Shown: in pieces, positions 1 through 6,086 of the stretch
Numbering within the stretch: the first letter of the stretch is position 1
Layout: each line of letters starts with the position of its first letter
Origin: Brumimicrobium sp965659845
GTDB lineage: Bacteria > Bacteroidota > Bacteroidia > Flavobacteriales_D > Crocinitomicaceae
Reading direction: 5' to 3'
Length of the DNA stretch: 7,911 nucleotides
Assembly: GCA_965659845.1 (NCBI GenBank)
Contig: CBFHXS010000107.1
Location: forward strand, 1 to 7,911
Notes under the pieces: model-generated
What the model was told of the DNA's origin: nothing
The model's database searches: none
Seen by the model: the letters and a program-made list of their open reading frames with translations, nothing else
Position numbers and translations under genes: made by a program

Positions 1-721
1 TACTTTTTTTTGTGCTTTCCCCTTTGTAATGTATGATCTGTGTGTCGGGGAAGTAGTAATTATGGTATCCTCCTTCAACTATTCTATAGGATAAATCAAT
101 ATCCTCTCCGTACATAAAGAATGCCTCATCAAGTAAGCCTACTTTTTCAAGCGCAGATTTTCGCATAAACATATAGGCACCACTGAGGATTTCAACCTCA
201 TTTACTTCGTTTTCATCCAAGTATCCTAAATGATACTTCCCAAATATTTTACTCTTTGGAAAAAGACTTGATAGTCCAAATATTTTATAAAAAGCTACGG
301 ATGGCGTTGGTAAACCCCTTTTACTTTCAGGAAGGAAATTTCCTTTTCCATCAATCATTCGAACTCCTAAGCCTCCTGCTTCAGAGTGCTTATCCATAAA
401 TTCGATACACTTTGAAAAAGTATCTTCTTCAACAACAGTATCTGGATTTAAAAGTAAAATGTATTCCCCAGTCGCAAGGCGCATAGCCTGATTATTGGCT
501 TTGGAAAAACCAACATTGTCTTTGTTGTCCATAAGTTGGACACTAGGGAACTTTTCACGAACCATAGCAACTGATCCGTCAATCGAGTTGTTGTCAACTA
601 CAAATACTTCACCGTTTAGACCCTTTAGTGCAGCTTCAACAGAATTTAGACATTGCTCTAAAAAGTACTCAACGTTATAATTGACAATGATAATTGATAT
701 CTTCTTTGTAGTAGACTCCAC
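1..721 (-). CDS. Family 2 glycosyltransferase, partial (3' end beyond window)
   Basis: Transfers a sugar from a nucleotide-sugar donor to a growing surface glycan or lipid-linked acceptor, probably at the cytoplasmic face of the inner membrane; the exact sugar is not readable. The visible 240 residues form a GT-A catalytic domain: a first beta strand (ISIIIVNYN, residues 8-16), the donor-site motif VVDNNSIDGS (41-50), GFSKANNQA (71-79), NPDT (92-95) in the DxD-like position, and LSGAYMFMRK plus FMYGEDIDLSYR (about 179-213) with the acidic catalytic-base region. It breaks off just after IHYKGESTKK, a segment common in Bacteroidota GT2 proteins related to WbbL-type rhamnosyltransferases. The start is taken as GTG at 721, because an in-frame TAA lies three codons upstream and no ATG occurs near the N-terminus. 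GTG begins one base after the lipoprotein stop, which suggests translational coupling. The family is secure; the role in O-antigen or exopolysaccharide synthesis is inferred. Confidence 0.9.
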   Translation of the reverse strand, partial: MESTTKKISIIIVNYNVEYFLEQCLNSVEAALKGLNGEVFVVDNNSIDGSVAMVREKFPSVQLMDNKDNVGFSKANNQAMRLATGEYILLLNPDTVVEEDTFSKCIEFMDKHSEAGGLGVRMIDGKGNFLPESKRGLPTPSVAFYKIFGLSSLFPKSKIFGKYHLGYLDENEVNEVEILSGAYMFMRKSALEKVGLLDEAFFMYGEDIDLSYRIVEGGYHNYYFPDTQIIHYKGESTKKS

Positions 722-722
722 C

Positions 723-1241
723 TTAATTTAAAAGTTTAGCATCCACAAAGAAGTTAGTGTGTATATCCACATCTATGTCTTGCGTAATGATTTCATCTGT
801 AATAGTTTCTAGTCTGATTGTAAACCTATCTTTTTTAATATATTCCTGGAGATCTATATTCGTTTCTTTACATTCCAATTCATTGCCAATTGAATTTTGA
901 ATATCGTATTTATATGCGATTAACTGCTCGGATAAGCCATCAGCGGAAATATGTACGCTTATATCTTTTAGGAAAGAAAAATCTTCCGATTCAGGAGATG
1001 TGATTTTAATACTCAAATCTTCCAAGGTTATTTTTTCTATTTTATCCTTCCTGGTATCATTAATTTCGAATTGGTATGATGAATTCGTAGTTTGCTCTGG
1101 AGTAAAAACGTCAAAGGGAAGATCCAAAGGAGTAGAGGACGGTATTGTTGCTAGGGAATTATAATCAATGTAGAATTGTGTGAATTTTGTTTTACAACTA
1201 CAAAGCGAAACAAGAATGACCATATATATTAATTGCCGCAT
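723..1241 (-). CDS. Small lipoprotein of unknown function
   Basis: I do not recognise a named family. The 172-residue protein starts with a short lipoprotein signal peptide: MRQ, a hydrophobic run (LIYMVILVSL), then the lipobox LCSC with Cys16 as the likely lipidated residue. Cys at position -2 is slightly unusual. The residues after the cysteine are KTKF and lack the acidic residues that mark surface-exported Bacteroidota lipoproteins, so a periplasm-facing anchor is more likely. The mature part is rich in Thr, Ile, Asp and Glu with alternating patterns that suggest a beta sandwich (for example KITLEDLSIKI and FLKDISVHISADG). No catalytic motif is visible. The frame stays open upstream to an ATG at 1286, but that start would overlap ridA by about 38 bases and put 15 residues before the signal peptide, so the ATG at 1241 is chosen. 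It lies 7 bases after ridA and 1 base before the GT2 start, in one operon. Confidence 0.8.
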   Translation of the reverse strand: MRQLIYMVILVSLCSCKTKFTQFYIDYNSLATIPSSTPLDLPFDVFTPEQTTNSSYQFEINDTRKDKIEKITLEDLSIKITSPESEDFSFLKDISVHISADGLSEQLIAYKYDIQNSIGNELECKETNIDLQEYIKKDRFTIRLETITDEIITQDIDVDIHTNFFVDAKLLN

Positions 1242-1248
1242 ATAGATT

Positions 1249-1626
1249 TTAACGTTGAGCAATACAAGATATTTCAATCGGTGCATCTAATGGTAGTTTT
1301 TTAACTTCAACGGTTTCTCGCGCTGGAGGTTCTTCTTGAAAATATGTTTCGTAGATCTGATTCACCTTGGTGAAATCATCAAGATTTTTCAAAAATATAG
1401 AGCATTTTACGATATCCTCCATTTTGAATCCTGCAGTTTGTACTAAAGATTCCAAGTTTCTCATTACCTGCTCTGTAGCGGTTTTAATATCGGCGAATCT
1501 TTTCTCATTCGTAAACGGGTCGAGTGGTATTTGTCCGCTAACATAAAGCGTATCGTTTTTAACTACTGCTTGACTATAGGGTCCAATAGGAGCAGGTGCG
1601 TTGGGTATTTTTATAATTTTTTTCAT
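1249..1626 (-). CDS. ridA: RidA family 2-iminobutanoate/2-iminopropanoate deaminase
   Basis: RidA hydrolyses reactive enamine/imine intermediates such as 2-aminoacrylate, released by PLP-dependent dehydratases, to 2-oxo acids and ammonia. This protects PLP enzymes in the cytoplasm; the family acts as a homotrimer. The 125-residue product is of normal length (E. coli RidA is 128) and nearly every signature is present: NAPAPIGPYSQA at 9-20 with Tyr17, LYVSGQIPLDP at 27-37, MEDIVKCSIFLKNLDDF at 69-85, and PARETVEVKKLPLDAPIEIS at 101-120. Arg103 corresponds to the carboxylate-binding, catalytic Arg105 of E. coli, and Glu118 to Glu120. The ATG at 1626 is chosen because it matches the family N-terminus; a longer frame to 1689 runs into the pabA start region. 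It is the first gene of a tight operon with a lipoprotein and a GT2 transferase, a context that does not obviously relate to its job. A weak minus-strand TAAACTTG box lies at 1645-1652. Confidence 0.95.
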   Translation of the reverse strand: MKKIIKIPNAPAPIGPYSQAVVKNDTLYVSGQIPLDPFTNEKRFADIKTATEQVMRNLESLVQTAGFKMEDIVKCSIFLKNLDDFTKVNQIYETYFQEEPPARETVEVKKLPLDAPIEISCIAQR

Positions 1627-1634
1627 TTTTCGAT

Positions 1635-1642
1635 TAGCTTTG
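1635..1642 (+). promoter_or_regulatory. Bacteroidota-type -7 promoter box for the amidotransferase gene
   Basis: TAGCTTTG matches the Bacteroidota primary-sigma -7 consensus TAnnTTTG exactly. It lies 33 bases upstream of the TTG start at 1676, inside the 49-base gap between the divergent ridA and pabA starts. It would give a leader of roughly 25 bases and argues that transcription begins after the TTG at 1601, which excludes that codon as the start. I see no clear -33 TTG at the right spacing. Confidence 0.45.
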
Positions 1643-1675
1643 CACAAGTTTAACAATTTTGATTTACATATAGCA

Positions 1676-2242
1676 TTGAAGATTCTCATTATCGATAATT
1701 ACGATTCTTTCACTTTTAACCTCGCTCATTACATAGAGGGGATTACTTGTGAAAATGTTGAGGTGATTAGAAATGATCAGGTTGAACTTGATCAACTCTC
1801 ACGATATGATAAAATCGTAATTTCTCCAGGACCAGGATTACCAAAGGAATCTGGTTTATTGATGGAAGCTTTAATAAATATACCTGATGAGACTCCTGTT
1901 CTAGCAATTTGCCTAGGAATGCAAGCATATGCGGAACTTGCTGGAATAGCCTTGTATAATTTAGAAGATACTTGCCATGGAATAAGTGTAGACTGTGAAT
2001 TGGATACACGTTCACTTTTGTTTATTGATCTACCAGACTTTGCTGAAGTTGGACTCTACCATAGCTGGGCAGTTAGTAATGATCTAACCGAAGATTGGAG
2101 AGTTACAGCGATTTCAAAAGAAGGTGTCCTAATGGGGATGTCTCATGTTCAGAAACCTATTCATTGTGTACAGTTCCATCCAGAGTCAGTTTTGACGCCA
2201 CATGGTAAAAAGATGGTGATCAACTTCATAAATCGAACATAA
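1676..2242 (+). CDS. pabA: Aminodeoxychorismate/anthranilate synthase glutamine amidotransferase subunit (PabA/TrpG)
   Basis: Class I glutamine amidotransferase that hydrolyses glutamine and passes ammonia to a chorismate-using partner, PabB (folate) or TrpE (tryptophan), in the cytoplasm. The 188 residues match the family length. Motifs in order: IIDNYDSFTFNL (4-15), VISPGPGLPKESG (48-60, oxyanion region), AICLGMQAYAE (77-87) with nucleophile Cys79, YHSWAV (128-133), and VQFHPESVLT (165-174) with His168 and Glu170 completing the triad. The usual CLGHQ is CLGMQ here, as in some other amidotransferases such as HisH. The start is inferred to be TTG at 1676 (Leu-Lys-Ile in the frame), because homologues begin directly at KILIIDNYDSF. 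An upstream TTG at 1601 would add 25 residues that are antisense to ridA. No pabB, trpE or other pathway gene is adjacent, so PabA and TrpG cannot be told apart from context; many bacteria use one subunit for both. Confidence 0.88.
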   Translation: MKILIIDNYDSFTFNLAHYIEGITCENVEVIRNDQVELDQLSRYDKIVISPGPGLPKESGLLMEALINIPDETPVLAICLGMQAYAELAGIALYNLEDTCHGISVDCELDTRSLLFIDLPDFAEVGLYHSWAVSNDLTEDWRVTAISKEGVLMGMSHVQKPIHCVQFHPESVLTPHGKKMVINFINRT

Positions 2243-2245
2243 AAA

Positions 2246-2273
2246 AAAGCAGCGACATTTTTGCCGCTGCTTT
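2246..2273. terminator. Bidirectional rho-independent terminator between pabA and the M16 operon
   Basis: A perfect 9-bp inverted repeat, AAAGCAGCG (2246-2254) and CGCTGCTTT (2265-2273), encloses a 10-base loop. On the minus strand the stem runs into eight T residues (complement of 2241-2248), a strong U-tract for the M16 operon that ends at 2294. On the plus strand the tail is only TTTCTT, adequate but weaker, just after the pabA stop. Confidence 0.85.
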
Positions 2274-2293
2274 CTTAGGATCCTTATTTATTC

Positions 2294-4417
2294 TTATTTG
2301 ATAGTGAATTTAGATTCATCAACATCTTTATTGATAATAATTTCTTTTACTTCACCACTCATTGATTGAGAACCGAAAAGTTGAGCCATTTTATGTGGAA
2401 ACAAAACCTTTTTATGGGCTTTAAATTCGCTGTAAGTAACCGACATTTCCGTTACTCCGTCATCAGTTGGTTCAATTGATGAAGAGTGTTCCTTCAAGAA
2501 AGTTTTTGTATTGTAATAGGCCATTGTAGTAGTTTCACCTTCCATATATTCAATAACGTAATAATCTTTACCATTTAGACTGTCCAGTCCAAGAAGTTTC
2601 AGACTTTCAATATTCTCGAGAAGTGCCATTTCTGGAAATAAACCGGACGTTCTGTTTTTTTCAGCAACTTCATCTTTCGTAAGAGAGGTAGTATCTTTTC
2701 CACCAGTTTGGCTCATTTGAATCGTTTGACCATTTTTCCCATTAAATACTTGCTTTTGAATTTCCATTCCATTGAACTGCATGACTGTCATTTCTTTATT
2801 TGGAGCCATGAAATAAGTTTCCATATTCAGTTTCATAGGAGATCCAGCAGGTGTTATTTCCATGATTTTCTTGACACTTTTAATTTTTGAAAGCCTTTTT
2901 TTAGCTTTTTTCAAATTTTTCGAACCTGTAACCGCTATAAGGTGCTGTTCAAGAACCTCTTCCACTGAAACATCCGTTTTACGATACTCCTTTTGTTGCG
3001 TCTTGTTTCCGAATGCATCGAAGATTTCAATAGTTCCATCTGCATCGAATTTCTTAATGGTTTCAAGAACATCAGGATTTCCAACTACAATGATGTTCAG
3101 GTTGTTAGGTTGGAAATACTCTTTTGCTGTTTTTAGAACATCTTCTTTGTTAACAGCACTCAATTTCTTGAGGTAAGTTTGATAGTAATCTGCAGGGAGA
3201 TTATTTCTGAAAATATTGAGCGCAAAATTTGCAACAGTTCTTGGGGATTCCAAACTTCTTGCAAAACTACCGGCCATAGAAGATTTGTTTAGCTCAAGCT
3301 CTTCTGAAGTTACTTTGTCTTCAGTAATTCTTCCAAATTCATAAAGAAATTGAACGATAGCGGAATCAGTAACTTCATTTCTGAAACTACCTGATGCACT
3401 TAGCCAACTACCTTCTCGGGTAACATTAACTCGTGAATATGCACCGTACGTATATGCTTTGTCCTCTCTTAGGTTTTGCATGAGTCGAGTACCAAAACCG
3501 CCGCCACCAAAGAGTTTGTTCAAGACGTTCAGGTTAATCTGATTTTCATCTCCTGGTGTCATGTTCACAGGGAATGCCACGTTTATTACGGATTGAACAG
3601 CCCCAGGTTTTTCTACAAAAATCACACGATTTCCTTTAGGTAGATAACCATCTACGTAATCTTTTTCAAACGGAACTGTACCTTCCCAATTTGCAAAGTA
3701 TTTATTCGCAACTTCTTTTGCTTTAGCCTCATCAATATCACCAACGATAACTAGGTAGCTTCCTGCAGGAGTGAATTGGTTTTTGTAGAATTCCAAAACA
3801 TCTTCTCTCTTGATGTTTTCGAGCGATACATCTGTCATGATTTCACCATAAGGATGATCTTTTGGGAATATCGCTTTTGACATTGCATTCCTTGCCATCG
3901 AGTTAGGATCAGTCTTAACAGATAGTAAGTTGGATTCATACTGCTTTTTAATACGGTTGAATTCATCCTCTGGAAAGCTTGCATTTTTCATGACATCCGT
4001 CATGATATCTAGACCTTTGTCCATATGTTTTGTAAGACAACTCATATAGATACTAGAGCTGGAAGCAAATAAGCTAGCACCAATAAAATCTTTTTCCTTG
4101 TCTAATTCATCTTTGGTTCTATTAGAAGTACCTGATAACAACAGGTCACCTGCAAGATCCGACAAACCTGCTTTTTTTCCTTCCAAACGTGGGTCAGAGC
4201 CCATAACTAGATTGAATGAAACCTTAGGGATATCATTGTTAGAGGAGAGGATAACTTTCATTCCATTATCCAGTGTAAAGACTTGCGGATCGGCTATATT
4301 GATTTCTGGTGCTGGACCTGGTTCAGGTACAACTGAACGATCAACTTGAGCTGTTGCTGTTACCCCTGTGGCAAAAACAGCTAGCGCTAATGTCAATTTT
4401 TTCATATTCTTTATCAT
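2294..4417 (-). CDS. Non-catalytic M16 peptidase subunit with C-terminal LolA-like domain
   Basis: Partner subunit of a secreted insulinase-family (M16B) protease. The 707 residues begin with a Sec signal peptide (KK, then LTLALAVFATGVTATAQ; cleavage near 24). A first M16 domain (about 45-245) has lost the zinc site: where HxxEH is expected the sequence reads SDLAGDLLLSG (86-96). A second M16 domain (about 260-475) keeps the glycine-rich loop LFGGGGFGTR (302-311) and LREDKAYTYGAYS (316-328), including Arg311 and Tyr324. Residues about 480-707 form a third domain, with VLEQHLIAVTGSKNLKK near its start and YYNTKTFLK and LFPHKMAQLFG later. This pattern resembles LolA-like outer-membrane lipoprotein-sorting folds often found in Bacteroidota. 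The ATG at 4405 (MKKLTL) is an equally good start and gives a more usual signal peptide. The gene lies 19 bases after the active subunit in the same operon and ends just before a strong terminator. The family call is firm; the LolA-like call is from pattern memory. Confidence 0.9.
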   Translation of the reverse strand: MIKNMKKLTLALAVFATGVTATAQVDRSVVPEPGPAPEINIADPQVFTLDNGMKVILSSNNDIPKVSFNLVMGSDPRLEGKKAGLSDLAGDLLLSGTSNRTKDELDKEKDFIGASLFASSSSIYMSCLTKHMDKGLDIMTDVMKNASFPEDEFNRIKKQYESNLLSVKTDPNSMARNAMSKAIFPKDHPYGEIMTDVSLENIKREDVLEFYKNQFTPAGSYLVIVGDIDEAKAKEVANKYFANWEGTVPFEKDYVDGYLPKGNRVIFVEKPGAVQSVINVAFPVNMTPGDENQINLNVLNKLFGGGGFGTRLMQNLREDKAYTYGAYSRVNVTREGSWLSASGSFRNEVTDSAIVQFLYEFGRITEDKVTSEELELNKSSMAGSFARSLESPRTVANFALNIFRNNLPADYYQTYLKKLSAVNKEDVLKTAKEYFQPNNLNIIVVGNPDVLETIKKFDADGTIEIFDAFGNKTQQKEYRKTDVSVEEVLEQHLIAVTGSKNLKKAKKRLSKIKSVKKIMEITPAGSPMKLNMETYFMAPNKEMTVMQFNGMEIQKQVFNGKNGQTIQMSQTGGKDTTSLTKDEVAEKNRTSGLFPEMALLENIESLKLLGLDSLNGKDYYVIEYMEGETTTMAYYNTKTFLKEHSSSIEPTDDGVTEMSVTYSEFKAHKKVLFPHKMAQLFGSQSMSGEVKEIIINKDVDESKFTIK

Positions 4418-4436
4418 AATGCTGTTATTAACTTTT

Positions 4437-5906
4437 TTATTGTTTTTTCGGTAGGTAGTATAATACTACTCGTGCGTCGTCTTTTAAGTACTTTTTAGCA
4501 ACTCTCTGAAGATCTTCTCTTGTAATGTTATCATATTTACTAAGTTCTTCGTTTACCAAGTTTGTATTATTATAATACACGTAGTTATTTGCTAAACTTT
4601 CTGCTTTCCCAGCAACGGAGCTACTGGAGGAGTAGAAACTGTTCTCAAACTGGTTTTTGACCTTTTGAAATTCTTCTTCTGAGACGAGTTCATTTTGAAC
4701 TTTATCAATCTCAAGGTCTAGAGCCGCCTTAAGTGAGTCTATATCGACATCTTTAGCAGCAATTCCAGCTACAAGCGCCATACCTGGGTCTTCAAGAGGG
4801 AATGCAAAAGAAAAAGCACTAACTGCTAGTTGTTTATCTTCAACGACTGCTTTATTCATTCGCGCACTAGATCCTCCAGCTAAAATTGAGTTCAACATTT
4901 GCATAGCATAAGCATCATCTGTGTTTTGTGCTGGAGAGTGGTAGCCAAGAAAAACTGCTGGTAACTGAATGTTATCGTATACAGTATCAATTACTTCTTT
5001 CTTAAGAGCAGGTTCTTTAACTGTTGGTCTAGGTACTTTTGTCGGTTTTTTTGCATATTCTGCAATCAAAGCTTTTCCCTCACTTGAGCTATTTGAAAAG
5101 AAATTTTTCTCATCAAATACAGATTTGTCTTTACCATATTTCGTCTTGAACCCTTTATCGTCCATGTTTAAAAAATCTCGATAAAGATTAATAGCTTGTC
5201 CTTTGGGAATTGTTCCAAAGTATTTTGAAATCAATTTTTTAGCTTCTTCTTTATTAATATCTCCAGCAATCGAAAGTGTTGCGTTTGCAGGAACATAGAA
5301 GGTTTGATAAAAATCAACGTAGTCCTTCTCCTGAGCTGCATTCAAATGTTCCATATATCCTATTGGAGTCCATTCATATGGATGTTCATCAAACAAAAGA
5401 TCAAACATTTCTGCCATAAAAGAACCGTAAGGTTGGTTATCGACTCTTTGTCGTTTTTCTTCTTTTACAACCTCACGTTGAGTTTCTATTCCTACTTCGT
5501 CAACTTTAGCATGCAATAACCTTTCAGATTCTAGCCAAAGTCCTAACTCCAACTGGTTTGAAGGTAAAATTTCATAATAGTAGGTTCTATCTTGAGAAGT
5601 GTTCGCATTTAAAGTTCCTCCATTACTTTCAACGTATTCGTCAAATTCACCTCTTTTAATATTTCTACTTCCTTCAAACATTAAATGCTCGAAAAAGTGA
5701 GCGAAACCAGTTCTATCTGGGTTCTCATTTTTAGAACCAACGTGGTACATTATGGATACTGCGACAATAGGAGTACTTTTATCTTCATGCAGGATGACGT
5801 GCATTCCATTGTCGAGGTCGTATTCCTCAAATTCTATATTACGCTCCTGTGCGCTAGCACACAATGATAATGCTCCAACAATTGCAGTTGTTATTATTTG
5901 CTTCAT
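4437..5906 (-). CDS. Secreted zinc metallopeptidase, M16 family, catalytic subunit
   Basis: Insulinase/pitrilysin-family peptidase that cleaves peptides or unfolded segments, probably in the periplasm or on the outer membrane. It has 489 residues. A Sec signal peptide (MKQIITTAIVGALSLCASAQ) is followed by a first M16 domain with the inverted zinc motif HFFEH (His70, Glu73 as base, His74) and the third ligand in VVKEEKRQ (Glu150 most likely, 76 residues after His74). The second domain (about 305-489) contains GYHSPAQNTDDAYAMQML and ILAGGSSARM with Arg349. The tyrosine usually found in the following LAYS segment is valine here (LAVS, Val362). Residues about 237-292 form an unusually long, polar inter-domain linker. 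The protein is slightly longer than simple M16B subunits for this reason. The ATG at 5906 begins the signal peptide directly. It is first in an operon with the zinc-site-less partner 19 bases downstream, the usual arrangement of heterodimeric M16B enzymes. Confidence 0.94.
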   Translation of the reverse strand: MKQIITTAIVGALSLCASAQERNIEFEEYDLDNGMHVILHEDKSTPIVAVSIMYHVGSKNENPDRTGFAHFFEHLMFEGSRNIKRGEFDEYVESNGGTLNANTSQDRTYYYEILPSNQLELGLWLESERLLHAKVDEVGIETQREVVKEEKRQRVDNQPYGSFMAEMFDLLFDEHPYEWTPIGYMEHLNAAQEKDYVDFYQTFYVPANATLSIAGDINKEEAKKLISKYFGTIPKGQAINLYRDFLNMDDKGFKTKYGKDKSVFDEKNFFSNSSSEGKALIAEYAKKPTKVPRPTVKEPALKKEVIDTVYDNIQLPAVFLGYHSPAQNTDDAYAMQMLNSILAGGSSARMNKAVVEDKQLAVSAFSFAFPLEDPGMALVAGIAAKDVDIDSLKAALDLEIDKVQNELVSEEEFQKVKNQFENSFYSSSSSVAGKAESLANNYVYYNNTNLVNEELSKYDNITREDLQRVAKKYLKDDARVVLYYLPKKQ

Positions 5907-5916
5907 GTTTTACTTA

Positions 5917-5939
5917 GTTTATTTTCGTAACAAATAAAC
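5917..5939. repeat. Inverted repeat in the leader/promoter of the M16 operon
   Basis: GTTTATTT (5917-5924) and AAATAAAC (5932-5939) are perfect 8-bp arms around a 7-base spacer (TCGTAAC), starting 11 bases upstream of the M16 ATG at 5906. The right arm overlaps a minus-strand TTTATTTG (complement of 5931-5938), which is one mismatch from the TAnnTTTG -7 box. A second, shorter repeat CGAAA-CATT-TTTCG follows at 5939-5952. It could be an operator or a leader hairpin; AT-rich chance similarity is a real alternative. Confidence 0.35.
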
Positions 5940-6057
5940 GAAACATTTTTCGAATTTTCTACTATACTGTTTCTAACGGTTGAGACACTTCTTCAATGGT
6001 CGAAAATACGGTTCGTTTAGCTCGTGTATATAATGTGACGAGTTTACTCACTTTTCT

Positions 6058-6065
6058 TATATTCG
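6058..6065 (+). promoter_or_regulatory. Candidate -7 promoter box for the receptor channel gene
   Basis: TATATTCG differs from the Bacteroidota consensus TAnnTTTG at one base and would give a leader of roughly 15 bases before the ATG at 6087. No convincing -33 element is seen. The rest of the 180-base divergent region (5907-6086) holds no open reading frame of note and no recognisable RNA. Confidence 0.22.
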
Positions 6066-6086
6066 TGACTATAAATCATACATTGC

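Noticed and set aside
495..680. Plus-strand open frame of 61 codons
   Set aside because: It lies antisense to the well-supported GT2 glycosyltransferase and has no family-like features.
1601..1675. N-terminal extension of PabA/TrpG from the TTG at 1601
   Set aside because: The extension is antisense to ridA, hydrophobic Phe/Ile-rich, lies upstream of the likely -7 box, and is absent from the family.
1627..1689. N-terminal extension of RidA to an ATG at 1689
   Set aside because: The added 21 residues are not family-like and would overlap the divergent pabA start; ATG at 1626 gives the normal RidA N-terminus.
2862..3176. Plus-strand open frame of 104 codons
   Set aside because: It lies antisense to the M16 partner gene; composition is Ser/Phe-rich as expected for a reverse-complement shadow.
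6027..6034. TATATAAT as a sigma70-like -10 box for the channel gene
   Set aside because: Bacteroidota primary sigma factors use TAnnTTTG rather than TATAAT, no -35 is visible, and AT-rich intergenic sequence gives such strings by chance.
6021..6042. CTCGT ... ACGAG inverted repeat with 12-base spacer
   Set aside because: Arms are only 5 bases, too short to support as an operator without comparative data.
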